A stretch of DNA of 64,000 nucleotides from Candidatus Lumbricidiphila eiseniae (GCA_002529645.1 NAEP01000059.1:17898-81897); one strand, 5' to 3'. Positions 18,534-27,699 are shown, counted from the first letter of the stretch. Notes: generated by a model not told the origin, from the letters alone. A program made the numbers and translations.

Positions 18534-19035
18534 CTAATATCTCAACGGTTAATGCTCTATTGCTGCTGTGAGGGGTATGAGCTTTCGAAGGCGAGTGCAC
18601 GATCCGCACGGCGTGTTTCCTTTTTTATCACCGGGTAGTTCTCTTCCCGGTGGGTGCACGACCCTCACGATGTCCCGGGCTGGAGTTAGGCGCTCCCAAG
18701 CAGAGAGTGTCGAGCTCCCGGATTGTGCGAACCCAGATACATACCCAGGGCTGATTCTGAGCCCCAAATCGTTCTGCGTATCGCTCAACACCCACACAAT
18801 CGATAGGCTGCATGTGAGCGCTCAGATCACCCCCTGTCGCCGTCTCGGCAGCCCAGGAGCCGGAGGTCTGTGCCGTGTTCAGTATCGGAACGTTCGCGGG
18901 CGCAGACTGCGGAACGTGTGGCCGCGGCTATCCTGAAACGGATCAATCGGAACGTTCGCGGGCGCAGACTGTGGACTCCGACCGAGCGCTTCTGGTACAG
19001 CTTGGCATCGGAACGATCGCGGGCGCAGAGCGTGT
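18534..19035. other. Intergenic region holding repeat arrays, no gene recognised
   Basis: About 500 bp between the glycosyltransferase and the convergent methyltransferase. It contains a degenerate pair (cores GTGCACGA at 18595 and 18654, period 59) and the three-copy array described separately. No open frame with a ribosome-binding site was found. Confidence 0.6.
18884..19032. repeat. CRISPR-like array: three 26-nt repeats, two unique spacers
   Basis: Copies at 18884-18909, 18946-18971 and 19007-19032 share ATCGGAACGTTCGCGGGCGC followed by AGACTG (the third copy has AGAGCG and one internal change). The intervening 36- and 35-nt segments are unrelated to each other and to the flanks. Period 61-62. 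The third copy ends next to the stop codon of the methyltransferase gene. There are no cas genes in the window and the repeat sequence is found nowhere else in it. Confidence 0.85.
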
Positions 19036-19716
19036 TCATGCGCTCGGCGTAGGGCTCGGTGAGGAACACGGCACGGCAGGGCCCACGACCCGCAGTATTC
19101 GGTACCCTTTGTTCTGTCTGGGTCGGCTCACGGTTAGCCCGAGGTCTTCTGTCAGCCAGCGCTGAAGAGAGTCCGCACCCAGCTGTTTTGCCACGACGAA
19201 CCACGCGGACGAGCCGGTGGTGACAGTGTCAGCGCCAGCGTCGGCGCCGGAGTGGCTGAGTAGTCGTGGTAGCCAGCGGCGGAGCATCCCGTGCAGTTCG
19301 ATCTTCCCCACTCGGATCGGGGGGTTCGACCAGATGGTTGCGAAGCGGATGTCATCGGGCACGTCCTCGGGTCGGGCCGCGCGCACGTTTGCGAGTTCGA
19401 GTCGCGCTGCGTTGCGACGGGTAAGCTCGAGTGCACGTTCGTTGGTGTCAATGGCCCACACCGTGGCATCCGGGGACCTCATCGCGAGGCTCAGTGCGAT
19501 CGGACCCCATCCGCAACCGAGATCGAGCAGATTGCCCGTCACCGGCGGGGGCGGCACGCTCTCAAGCAGGATGCGTGTGCCGTGATCGAGTCGGTCGCTG
19601 CTGAACACTCCTGCGCTCGTTACGAGCTCCACATCGCGGTCGGCCAGGTGTACTCGGATGCCCCGCAGTGCGGCATCGCTGCGCGGGATTGCCGAGAAAT
19701 AGTGGTCAGTGCCCAT
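19036..19716 (-). CDS. RsmC-like class I SAM-dependent methyltransferase
   Basis: 226 aa. SAM-binding motif I LLDLGCGWGPIALSLA, acidic motif II AIDTNERALEL, and the N6A/N2G-type catalytic motif IV written SNPPIRVGK. The length and the SNPPIRVGK form match the actinobacterial RsmC-like (16S rRNA guanine-N2) methyltransferases that lack the duplicated N-terminal domain. The target is inferred, not shown. The last 15 residues lie next to a repeat array and are not conserved. It faces the glycosyltransferase convergently. Confidence 0.8.
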   Translation of the reverse strand: MGTDHYFSAIPRSDAALRGIRVHLADRDVELVTSAGVFSSDRLDHGTRILLESVPPPPVTGNLLDLGCGWGPIALSLAMRSPDATVWAIDTNERALELTRRNAARLELANVRAARPEDVPDDIRFATIWSNPPIRVGKIELHGMLRRWLPRLLSHSGADAGADTVTTGSSAWFVVAKQLGADSLQRWLTEDLGLTVSRPRQNKGYRILRVVGPAVPCSSPSPTPSA

Positions 19717-19924
19717 GCTTCAACGGTAACGCGGTATGCGCTGGTCGCTGATTCACAGTGCACACGAGCGGGATGACCGCGCGGGGTGCGGGGTATAGAG
19801 GGCACAGTAGGCACGCGAGTACGGCAAACATCGGGCGTTCGTTGAGGGAGGTGCCACGAACCGTTAACCTGCGCGCAACCAGTGGGTCGCTAGTTAGATA
19901 CGTGGGCTGGGTACCGTCGGAGGC

Positions 19925-19968
19925 GGCACGGATGGATTAGCCGTCGTGCCCTCCGGCGCTCGGAGGGC
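19925..19968 (+). promoter_or_regulatory. Two mutually exclusive hairpins in the phosphonate-locus leader
   Basis: GGCACG (19925-19930) can pair with CGTGCC (19945-19950), while GCCCTCCG (19948-19955) can pair with CGGAGGGC (19961-19968). The two stems share bases 19948-19950, so only one can form. They lie about 35 bp before the GTG of the substrate-binding-protein gene, whose AGGAGG is at about 19993. A leader switch is inferred from pairing only. The region 19717-19924 shows nothing recognised. Confidence 0.4.
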
Positions 19969-20001
19969 CAAAACATCCGGTTTGCCGCTACAGGAGGAAA
20001 T

Positions 20002-21141
20002 GTGACCACATCACCCACCCGTGCTATCGGTTTCTTGGGGGCGACCGCAGCACTCGTATTGGCCCTTGCAGCTTGCTCGAGCCAGTCCAACGCATCCAGT
20101 TCCAATTCTTCGGTTGACGCAAAAACAGCAACGTCCGTCGCAGATTTTGGTGGCATGGACGGCTTGATCGCTGCGGCGAAAAAAGAGGGAGCTCTCAACA
20201 TCATTGCAACCCCCGGTGATTGGGCAAACTACCAGGAAATTTTTGATGGCTTCACAGCAAAATATGGAATCAAGATTAACTCGACGCAGGACAACGCGAG
20301 TAGCCAGGAAGAGATTGACGCAGCCAAAAACCTTAAGGGTCAGGACACAGCGCCTGACACCTTTGATATTGGTGCCTCGGTGACGATGGCAAACACCGAT
20401 CACTTCGCGCCCTACAAGCCGACCGGCTGGGCCGATATTCCTGCTGATCAGAAAGAAAGCACAGGTCTGTGGAAAGTTGGATACTACGGTGTTATGGCCG
20501 TTGGGTATGACGCGAATAAGATAAAAACACCACCCACAGCTTTTTCTGATTTGCTCACACCGGCGTTCAAAGGGGCTGTTGCGATCAACGGTAACCCGAC
20601 CCAGGCAGCTGCCGGTGCGGGTGCCGTCGCGTACGCAGCACTGCAAAACGGTGGCACACTCGCCGACATCACGCCGGGAATTAACTGGTTCAAGCAGCTC
20701 AAAGCAGCCGGAAACTGGAACGCCGCCGACGGTAAGGCCAACACGATTGCCTCCGGCGAGGCTCCCGTTTTGTTTGACTGGTCGTTCAACCAGAAGAGCT
20801 ATTCGGAATCAGAAGTCATTAAGAGTGGTGGTGTGAACTGGAAATACGTTGTTCTGCCCGGTCCGGCGTATGTCGGCTTCTACTACCAGGCAATCAACAA
20901 GGATGCCCCCCACCCGGCAGCCGTTCGTCTCTGGGAAGAGTACCTGTACACCGACGCTGCCCAGAACGCGTGGCTCAAGGGCGGTGCCTACCCGGTCCGT
21001 GTTGAGGCAATGGACAAGGCTGGCACGCTCGACAAGGGCAGCTACCCCGGAAAGCTCAGCTCGACCTCCACGTTCACCGGCACGCAGGCGGCAGACGCTG
21101 GCACGCTGCTGAACTCTATGTGGGCAAACGCAGTCGGATAG
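20002..21141 (+). CDS. ABC transporter substrate-binding lipoprotein, phosphonate-type locus
   Basis: 379 aa beginning at GTG with CAGGAGGAAA just upstream. The N-terminus has a hydrophobic stretch and lipobox ALAAC, so a lipoprotein facing the outside. The mature part is a family-1 (iron/polyamine/aminoethylphosphonate-like) binding protein, with ATPGDWANYQEIFDGFTAKYGI near the start and QAAAGAGAVAYAAL in the middle. First gene of a tight six-gene run (20002-25573) that ends with a PhnX-like hydrolase and an alkaline-phosphatase-fold enzyme. That context suggests a 2-aminoethylphosphonate-like ligand (AepX/PhnS-type), but polyamine or iron binding proteins share the fold. Confidence 0.85.
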   Translation: MTTSPTRAIGFLGATAALVLALAACSSQSNASSSNSSVDAKTATSVADFGGMDGLIAAAKKEGALNIIATPGDWANYQEIFDGFTAKYGIKINSTQDNASSQEEIDAAKNLKGQDTAPDTFDIGASVTMANTDHFAPYKPTGWADIPADQKESTGLWKVGYYGVMAVGYDANKIKTPPTAFSDLLTPAFKGAVAINGNPTQAAAGAGAVAYAALQNGGTLADITPGINWFKQLKAAGNWNAADGKANTIASGEAPVLFDWSFNQKSYSESEVIKSGGVNWKYVVLPGPAYVGFYYQAINKDAPHPAAVRLWEEYLYTDAAQNAWLKGGAYPVRVEAMDKAGTLDKGSYPGKLSSTSTFTGTQAADAGTLLNSMWANAVG

Positions 21142-22082
21142 TGACGAACATTTCTGCCACCACGGAGTTTGCGCCAACGGTAACGGCCCAACGCGCAGAA
21201 GGCGATGGTCATCGTCGCCTTCTGCGCGAGCGTTGGGCAAAACTGCCGTACGCCCTGGGTCTCACGCCGTTCGCCGCCTATGTTCTCCTGTTCCTTGCGA
21301 TCCCGACGGTTGTGGCTGTGGGAACGGGGTTCTTCGATGACTCCGGTGAATTCACCTGGAACAATCTGACGGGTCTTGCAGAACCGACCATCCTGCGTGC
21401 CTTCGGGGGATCGCTCGTGCTGTCTGGTGTCACAGCGCTCGTCGGAGCAGTGTCTGGCGCGATTCTGTGTTTTGCCCTGATCGGTTCCCGCCCGGGGGGA
21501 GTGATCCGGTCACTGGTGAATTCTGCCTGCAGTGTACTCGCACAGTTTGGTGGAGTCATGCTCGCGTTTGCGTTTATTGCTACCGTTGGAGCACAGGGCC
21601 TGATTACCGTTACTCTGCGTCAAAACTTCAGCATCAACCTCTACGAACACGGTGCCTGGCTCTACACGATCACGGGACTCATGTTGCCGTACCTGTACTT
21701 TCAGATTCCACTCATGGTCATCACCTTCTTACCCGCTTTGGACGGGCTCAAGCCGCAGTGGTTTGAGGCTAATGCCACACTGGGCGGTGGCCGGTGGACG
21801 TATTGGCTGCGCCTGGGGGGCCCGATCCTTATGCCCTCGTTTCTGGGAGGCCTGTTGCTGCTGTTTGCCAACGCATTCTCCTCGTTTGCCACCGCCGCCG
21901 CACTGGTGGGTCAGGCTAATCCCATTGTTGCGCTGCAAATTCGACAGGCAATGGTGAGTGAGACCGTCCTGGGGCGAGCGAACCTCGCCGGTGCTATGGC
22001 TCTCGGAATGCTTGTCGTCATGATCATCGTCATGCTCGGATATTCGGTGCTGACATCCCGGACAGCCAGGTGGCAACGATGA
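21141..22082 (+). CDS. ABC transporter permease, first subunit (phosphonate locus 1)
   Basis: About 313 aa from GTG 21141, whose G is the last base of the preceding stop codon. Six hydrophobic segments; the inner-loop EAA-type motif reads FEANATLGGGRWTYWLRLGGPILMPS. It belongs to the binding-protein-dependent permease family (CysTW/PotB-like). The ORF can be extended to ATG 21120 inside the upstream gene. It forms the channel with the next gene product. Confidence 0.85.
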   Translation: MTNISATTEFAPTVTAQRAEGDGHRRLLRERWAKLPYALGLTPFAAYVLLFLAIPTVVAVGTGFFDDSGEFTWNNLTGLAEPTILRAFGGSLVLSGVTALVGAVSGAILCFALIGSRPGGVIRSLVNSACSVLAQFGGVMLAFAFIATVGAQGLITVTLRQNFSINLYEHGAWLYTITGLMLPYLYFQIPLMVITFLPALDGLKPQWFEANATLGGGRWTYWLRLGGPILMPSFLGGLLLLFANAFSSFATAAALVGQANPIVALQIRQAMVSETVLGRANLAGAMALGMLVVMIIVMLGYSVLTSRTARWQR

Positions 22083-22900
22083 GGGTGCGGGTGGGAAGCG
22101 TCCCACGTTTTGGCCCAGGCCCGGTTGCTCGCACCGTTATCTGGATCATATTTAGCATCTTTTTCTTGGTACCGATCCTGTCCATGGTGGAATTTACGAT
22201 CCGCACCGCAAAGGCTGGCAGTTACAGCCTTGATCGGTGGGTGAGCGTTGCCGCCGGTACATCAGCGCGACAAGAACGGTTATACGACGGTCTCAATAAC
22301 TCCATTGTTTTGGCCATTGTAACCATTCTTCTTATTCTTGTTTTGTTGCTTCCAACAATGGTTGTTGTGGAGTTGAATTTCCCCCGGTTGCGACGGGTGC
22401 TAGAGGCAATGTGTTTACTGCCGCTTATGATCCCGGCAATTGTCATGGTTGTCGGACTTGCCCCGGTTTATTCGAGTGTGAGCCGGATCTTCGGATCCGG
22501 TTCGTGGACGCTTGCCTTTGCCTACGGAATTACGGCGTTACCGTATGCCTACCGAGCCATCCAGAGCAGTCTTAATTCAATTGACACGGTTGTGTTGAGT
22601 GAGACCGCCCGGTCGCTCGGTGCGGGATGGTGGAGTGTATTCATGCGAGTGCTCGTTCCTAATCTTCGGCGCGGGATTCTGGCTGCGATCGGGCTTACCG
22701 CGGCTGTTGTCTTCGGTGAGTTCACTATTGCATCACTTTTGAGCCGGATCAACCTGCAAACATCGATACTTTTGGTGTCGCAGGCCAACCCATTTGCGGC
22801 AGTCATCTTTGCGCTGCTCGCGCTTGCGCTCGCATTCCTCCTGCTGTTCCTGGTTGACCGGCTGCTCTCAGGTCGTCGCTCAGGCTCCTCGAAAGGTTGA
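22079..22900 (+). CDS. ABC transporter permease, second subunit (phosphonate locus 1)
   Basis: 273 aa from ATG 22079, overlapping the previous stop (ATGA). Six hydrophobic segments and the EAA-type loop LSETARSLGAGWWSVFMRVLVPNLRRGI typical of PotC/PhnV-like permeases. Partner of the preceding permease; the ATPase follows at once. A GTG three codons upstream (22070) is a possible alternative start. Confidence 0.85.
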   Translation: MRVRVGSVPRFGPGPVARTVIWIIFSIFFLVPILSMVEFTIRTAKAGSYSLDRWVSVAAGTSARQERLYDGLNNSIVLAIVTILLILVLLLPTMVVVELNFPRLRRVLEAMCLLPLMIPAIVMVVGLAPVYSSVSRIFGSGSWTLAFAYGITALPYAYRAIQSSLNSIDTVVLSETARSLGAGWWSVFMRVLVPNLRRGILAAIGLTAAVVFGEFTIASLLSRINLQTSILLVSQANPFAAVIFALLALALAFLLLFLVDRLLSGRRSGSSKG

Positions 22901-22902
22901 CC

Positions 22903-24009
22903 ATGATGGTGACACTCTCCCCACCCGCCGTTGTTCGATCGGACACTCACACTCAGCACGACCGTGGTTCGGGATCAACCGTTGAGTTGCGCAACATTGT
23001 TCGCGACTTCGGTGGCGGTGCTGGGCTCGCAGACTTTAGCCTGCGTGCTGAGCCCGGAGAACTCATTGCCCTGCTCGGTCCGAGCGGCTGCGGCAAGACG
23101 ACGGCGTTGCGCGCTCTTGCCGGATTGGAGCGAGTGGATTCTGGAACCGTTCTCATTGATGGCGCTGATGTGAGCGACCGGCCCACTAACCGTCGTGACA
23201 TTGGTGTCGTTTTCCAGTCCTATTCGTTGTTTCCACACTTGACAGCGGGCCAGAACGTGGAGTTTGGGCTGCGCATGCGGAAGGTCACACCGGCTGAGCG
23301 CCATCGGCGAGCAGCGCAGGCGTTGGATCTTGTCGGTCTTGATCACCACTTTGGGCGATACGCGCATCAGCTCAGCGGTGGTCAGCAGCAGCGGGTTGCG
23401 CTGGCTCGCGCCCTCGTTACCCAGCCGCGGGTTCTGCTTCTCGACGAGCCGCTCTCTGCTCTGGATGCGAAGGTTCGAGTAAACCTTCGGGAAGAAATCA
23501 GGCGACTTCAGACAGAGCTAGGGATTACCACGTTTTTCGTGACGCACGACCAAGAAGAGGCTCTCGCTATTGCTGATCGGGTTGCCGTTATGCAGAGTGG
23601 GAGAATTGAACAGGTGGGAACTCCGGAAGAGTTGTACCGTCAGCCGCAGTCATCGTTCGTGGCCAACTTTGTGGGACTATCGAATGTGGTCGTCGGAGAG
23701 GTACTCGGAGGCGCGGCGCAGGTTTTTGGACGTGAGCTTCCGCTCATTTCTCAGGTTGAGGATGGCCCCGCGCAGGTCTATGTGCGCCCTGAGAACCTGT
23801 CCTTTGGCGAGGATGGGCTCGCAGGCACCGTTCTCACCAGCAGCTTTCTTGGTGCTCATCGCCGCACTCGGGTACGACTGAATGACGGCACCGAGCTTGT
23901 TGTTCAACACAGTGCGCGGGACATCAAGGAACCTGGCGATCACGTATGTATCGCCTTGAACAGCGAGCCGGTCATGGCCGGGAACTCGCACACGAAAGGA
24001 AAATCATGA
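22903..24009 (+). CDS. ABC transporter ATP-binding protein (phosphonate locus 1)
   Basis: 368 aa. Walker A LGPSGCGKTT, Q-loop VVFQSYSLFPH, signature LSGGQQQRVALARAL, Walker B VLLLDEPLSALD and the H-loop VTHDQEEALAIADR. The C-terminal TOBE-like domain (from about residue 270) matches PotA/PhnT-type ATPases. ATG 22903 follows GAAAGG. The stop overlaps the ATG of the hydrolase gene, coupling uptake to catabolism. Confidence 0.92.
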   Translation: MMVTLSPPAVVRSDTHTQHDRGSGSTVELRNIVRDFGGGAGLADFSLRAEPGELIALLGPSGCGKTTALRALAGLERVDSGTVLIDGADVSDRPTNRRDIGVVFQSYSLFPHLTAGQNVEFGLRMRKVTPAERHRRAAQALDLVGLDHHFGRYAHQLSGGQQQRVALARALVTQPRVLLLDEPLSALDAKVRVNLREEIRRLQTELGITTFFVTHDQEEALAIADRVAVMQSGRIEQVGTPEELYRQPQSSFVANFVGLSNVVVGEVLGGAAQVFGRELPLISQVEDGPAQVYVRPENLSFGEDGLAGTVLTSSFLGAHRRTRVRLNDGTELVVQHSARDIKEPGDHVCIALNSEPVMAGNSHTKGKS

Positions 24010-24719
24010 TTTCACTCGTTACGCTAGATGTTGCAGGCACCACCGTTGACGAGGGTGGTGCTGTGTACCGCTCACTCAAGGCAGCGGTCGAATCCGCTCT
24101 TGGTAAGACGATCACGGAAGATCAGTTGCGACCGGCCCTGGGGGCAAACAAACGCGAAGCCATCGCCGGTTTCTTGCAGCGGTTCACCGGTTCTGCCCCG
24201 AGCAGCCGGGTGGAGGGCATATACGAAGACTTCCGTGCGCGACTCACGCAGAGCTACAGCGAACGGCCTCCCGTCGCGCTACCCGGGGTAGAAGCTGCGC
24301 TTGCGGAGCTTCGATCGGCGGGAATCATCGTCGCCCTGACAACAGGGTTCAGCCGGTCGATCTGCGACATTATCCTCGGCGCTCTCGGGTGGAGTGTGGG
24401 GCGCGGTGCCAATGACACCGTCGATTTTATGGTCACCTCGGATGACGTTGACGCGGGTCGCCCGTCCCCGGCGCTTATTCACAGGTCCATGGAGTGGGCG
24501 GGAGTCAGTGACCCGGCAGAGGTTCTTGCGGCTGGTGATACCGAACTTGACCTCGCCTCGGGAATGAATGCTGGCGTCCGGTACGTCGTCGCTGTGAGCA
24601 CCGGCGCGCAGGCCATCGAGCACCTCGCCACCTTCCCGCACACTGACCTGTGCGACGTAAAGGACCTGCCACGCTTCCTCGGTGTCGTAGCGGATGGCAC
24701 ACAGGTCGGGGCGGCATGA
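24006..24719 (+). CDS. PhnX-like phosphonatase-type HAD hydrolase (TIGR03351-like)
   Basis: 237 aa. The HAD nucleophile motif reads LDVAGTTVDE (Asp8, with the phosphonatase-type DxAGT). The cap contains LGANKREAI with Lys49 at the place of the Schiff-base lysine of phosphonoacetaldehyde hydrolase. Motif III has arginine (SDDVDAGRPSPALI) instead of the usual HAD lysine, again as in phosphonatases. Motif IV is AGDTELDL. It is expected to cleave the C-P bond of phosphonoacetaldehyde or a hydroxylated analogue, giving phosphate and an aldehyde. ATG 24006 overlaps the ATPase stop; the next gene overlaps its own stop, so it is mid-operon. Confidence 0.85.
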   Translation: MISLVTLDVAGTTVDEGGAVYRSLKAAVESALGKTITEDQLRPALGANKREAIAGFLQRFTGSAPSSRVEGIYEDFRARLTQSYSERPPVALPGVEAALAELRSAGIIVALTTGFSRSICDIILGALGWSVGRGANDTVDFMVTSDDVDAGRPSPALIHRSMEWAGVSDPAEVLAAGDTELDLASGMNAGVRYVVAVSTGAQAIEHLATFPHTDLCDVKDLPRFLGVVADGTQVGAA

Positions 24720-25573
24720 CCGCCCCGATGCCCGGACTGAGTGACACTCCCTCGGTGCCGCGGCGGAAAGTGTGTCTCATCGGCATCGACGGGCTGCGAC
24801 ACGACATCGCCATCGGTGAGGGTGCGATGCCGACTCTCGTGCAACTCGCGGAGACGGGGAGATTCCACCCCATGACCATCGCGGCTCCCACGTGGTCCGG
24901 TCCGAGCTGGTCAACAATTCTGACGGGTGCAACCATTGCCGAGCACGGTATCACCGACAACAGCTTTGTCGGCAGCACGCTTGCGAGGCATCCCGATCTG
25001 CTCAGCCGCGCGTTCTATGCGGATCAGTCAACAACAACGTTCGCGGCTGCTGCGTGGCCGCCCCTCGTTGACCCGCACGGTCTGGGGCCGGTCATCCACG
25101 AACGCCGCGAGCAAAAGCAGGCCGGACTTCACCATGTTGTTGTGCGTGACGGGGAGACCTACGGATATCGAACGGCTGACGCCGATATTGCGCAGGCGTC
25201 ACTGTGGATGCTCCACCATATTGGTCCCGATGCGAGCTTCATCTACCTCTGTGAGGCAGATGAAGCCGCGCACGGGCACGGTGCGCGATCACCCGAATAC
25301 GGTGCCGCGCTGAGCCGAGTCAACGCGCACCTTGATTCGCTCGTTGCGGTTTTGACCGACCGCCAGAGTCGCGAGGAGGAAGAGTGGCTCATTGTCGTCG
25401 TGACCGATCACGGCCATCTTGATGAGGGAGGTCACGGCGGGGATACCCCGATCGAACGCGCGGCGTTCGTTGTCACTCGACACCTGACCGGCGACCAGCT
25501 TGACTGGCCGGAACAGATAGAACCGAGTGAGCTGTCGGCGCGAATCCTGGGCTACCTCGCCCGGCGTGATTAG
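24716..25573 (+). CDS. Alkaline-phosphatase-superfamily (nucleotide pyrophosphatase-like) hydrolase
   Basis: 285 aa, ATG overlapping the stop of the PhnX-like gene. All metal-site motifs of the AP superfamily are visible: the first Asp in LIGIDGLRHD, the Thr/Ser nucleophile region APTWSGPSWSTILTG, Asp/His in CEADEAAHGHG, Asp-His in VVTDHGHLDEGGHGG. It may release phosphonate from an ester or diester before C-P cleavage, or act like phosphonoacetate hydrolase; the sequence alone does not decide. Last gene of phosphonate locus 1, followed by hflX 99 bp later. Confidence 0.8.
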   Translation: MTAPMPGLSDTPSVPRRKVCLIGIDGLRHDIAIGEGAMPTLVQLAETGRFHPMTIAAPTWSGPSWSTILTGATIAEHGITDNSFVGSTLARHPDLLSRAFYADQSTTTFAAAAWPPLVDPHGLGPVIHERREQKQAGLHHVVVRDGETYGYRTADADIAQASLWMLHHIGPDASFIYLCEADEAAHGHGARSPEYGAALSRVNAHLDSLVAVLTDRQSREEEEWLIVVVTDHGHLDEGGHGGDTPIERAAFVVTRHLTGDQLDWPEQIEPSELSARILGYLARRD

Positions 25574-25672
25574 CAGAGCGGGTGTGCCAGAGCGCGGGTG
25601 GGCTCATACCAGACCGGAGTTTGGCGGCGCACACCCCTGCGCTGCCGCAGACCTGCGGGCTAGTATCTAAGA

Positions 25673-27244
25673 ATGACTGAGTCCGAGGACGGCGCGGGAG
25701 GCGACGCGGTGGACCGCGTGCTCCGTGGTGCTAAGGCGCGCGCGGCGGTTGCTCGCTTCGGTGCGGCACGGCCGGTCGGCCGCATCGGATCGGTCGGGTC
25801 ATCCCCTGGTCTGCTTGATGCTACAGCGGAAGCGCTGCGTGGGCGCGCCGACACCGGCGGCGACACATTCCGCGATGGTGACCAGCTTGACCGCGAGGAG
25901 CGCACCGCGCTCCGTCGAGTCGCCGGGCTCTCCACCGAATTGCAGGATGTCACCGAGGTTGAGTATCGGCAGCTGCGGTTGGAGAACGTTGTGCTCATCG
26001 GCGTGTACCCGCGGGGGAGCCTCACGGACGCTGAAAACTCGCTCCGGGAACTGGCCGCGCTCGCGGAGACGGCGGGTGCGAAGGTGCTCGACGGGGTGTT
26101 GCAGCGAAAACCGCACCCCGACCCCAGCACCTACCTCGGGCGAGGGAAAGTGAGCGAACTGCGCGATATTGTTGTCGATCTCGGTGCCGACACGGTTGTC
26201 GCAGACACTGAGCTCGCACCGAGTCAACGCCGTGCCCTGGAAGATGCCGTCAGGGTGAAGGTCATCGATCGCACGGCGGTTATCCTCGACATTTTCAGCC
26301 AGCACGCCAAGAGCCGTGAGGGTCGGGCGCAGGTTGAACTTGCACAACTGCAGTATCTGTTGCCGCGGCTGCGCGGCTGGGGCGAATCGATGTCACGACA
26401 GGCCGGTGGCCAGGTCGGCTCCGGCGGGGCGGGCATGGGGTCGCGCGGGCCGGGTGAGACAAAGATCGAGCTTGATCGCCGACGCATCCACACTCGGATG
26501 GCTCGCTTGCGCAAACAGATCGCTGGATTCGCCCCCGCTCGTGAGGCCAAGCGCGCCAACCGCCGCCGCAACGAGGTTCCGTCTGTGGTCATTGCCGGAT
26601 ACACGAACGCGGGCAAATCGAGCCTGCTCAACCGGATCACCGGCGCGGGCCTGCTCGTTGAAAATGCACTGTTCGCGACCCTCGATTCCACGGTGCGCCG
26701 CTACCGCACTCCGGACGGCCGTGAGTACACGATCACGGACACCGTCGGGTTTGTTCGTAACCTCCCGCACCAGCTTGTCGAAGCCTTCCGCTCGACACTC
26801 GAAGAGGTCGCCGACGCCGAACTTATTGTGCATGTCGTGGATGCCGCCCACCCCGATCCGGCGGGACAGATCGCGACGGTGCGTGATGTTATTGGGGATG
26901 TCGGTGGCCGCGGCATCCCGGAACTTATTGTCTTCAACAAAGCCGACCTTGTCACCGAGCAGGACCGACTCGTGCTCAGCGGGCTTGCACCGCGGGCTGC
27001 ATTTGTCTCGGCGAAGACGGGCGAGGGCGTGCCAGAGATGCTCGCGGTCATCGCCGAACTGCTGCCTGACCCGGGGATTGAGGTGAACCTGCTGGTACCG
27101 TACGACCGGGGTGATGTCATCTCGTCGCTGTATCAGTCGGCGCGAATTCTCACCCGTGTTGACGGCGAGGATGGCACGCGCTTGCGCGCGCTCGTCTCGC
27201 TCGAACAGTCGGGCCAACTCATGGAATTTGCCGCCGCAGGCTAG
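25673..27244 (+). CDS. hflX: GTPase HflX
   Basis: 523 aa. The N-terminal HflX domain contains TYLGRGKVSEL and ILDIFSQHAKSREGRAQVELAQLQYLLPRLRG. The G domain has G1 GYTNAGKSSLLN, G3 DTVGFVRNLPHQL, G4 NKAD and G5 VSAKTGEG. HflX binds 70S/50S ribosomes and rescues stalled or hibernating ribosomes. In related genomes it follows dapF and precedes lexA; here dapF and hflX are separated by the glycosyltransferase and phosphonate blocks. Confidence 0.96.
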   Translation: MTESEDGAGGDAVDRVLRGAKARAAVARFGAARPVGRIGSVGSSPGLLDATAEALRGRADTGGDTFRDGDQLDREERTALRRVAGLSTELQDVTEVEYRQLRLENVVLIGVYPRGSLTDAENSLRELAALAETAGAKVLDGVLQRKPHPDPSTYLGRGKVSELRDIVVDLGADTVVADTELAPSQRRALEDAVRVKVIDRTAVILDIFSQHAKSREGRAQVELAQLQYLLPRLRGWGESMSRQAGGQVGSGGAGMGSRGPGETKIELDRRRIHTRMARLRKQIAGFAPAREAKRANRRRNEVPSVVIAGYTNAGKSSLLNRITGAGLLVENALFATLDSTVRRYRTPDGREYTITDTVGFVRNLPHQLVEAFRSTLEEVADAELIVHVVDAAHPDPAGQIATVRDVIGDVGGRGIPELIVFNKADLVTEQDRLVLSGLAPRAAFVSAKTGEGVPEMLAVIAELLPDPGIEVNLLVPYDRGDVISSLYQSARILTRVDGEDGTRLRALVSLEQSGQLMEFAAAG

Positions 27245-27299
27245 GTGTACCCGGCCATGAGGTTGGTGGCAGTTCGGAGTTGACGAGGGGGCGACGCAG

Positions 27300-27416
27300 A
27301 TGTTTATCAAGCCACACTGTCCGTGGCAGAACGGGAAGATCGAACGCTTCACCCGAACCTTCCAAACCGAGTGGGCCTACCGGCATCCCCTCACCAGCAG
27401 CACCGAACGCCAGGCA
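27300..27416 (+). pseudogene. IS481/IS3-type transposase remnant
   Basis: About 39 codons resembling the end of an rve integrase core: IKPHCPWQNGKIERFTRTFQTEWAYRH, with the CPWQNGK-ER(F/L)-RT pattern and the catalytic Glu of the DDE triad. No N-terminal part, terminal repeats or complete open frame remain. It marks old insertion-sequence activity next to hflX. Confidence 0.75.
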
Positions 27417-27699
27417 GTTCCGGGTTCCCCGTGTTCAAGATAGAAGCGCAGCACTTGGTAATGTTCGTGTTCGCTGAGTCAAGGGTTGTGTTTCTATGGG
27501 TGTACATGACGGTCATGTGTCGTTAGGTTGAACGGGTTCAGATCGAGAAGAGTGCGGGGTGGTCTGTTGGGTGAGGGGATTCAGACCGAGGTGGAACCAG
27601 TAAGCCGGTTCATTATCGCCCGAAAAATAGACGCTCTGACCGCTGAGTGACAGATCGCAGCACAACACGATCTTCGGTGCTCTGCCTCCTTGCGCGCGG

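Noticed and set aside
18884..19032. Calling the three-repeat array a bona fide CRISPR locus
   Set aside because: Only three imperfect repeats, no cas genes in the window, no leader recognised, and many other loci here show the same geometry with different repeats. It was listed as a repeat and discussed as a possible off-target integration product.
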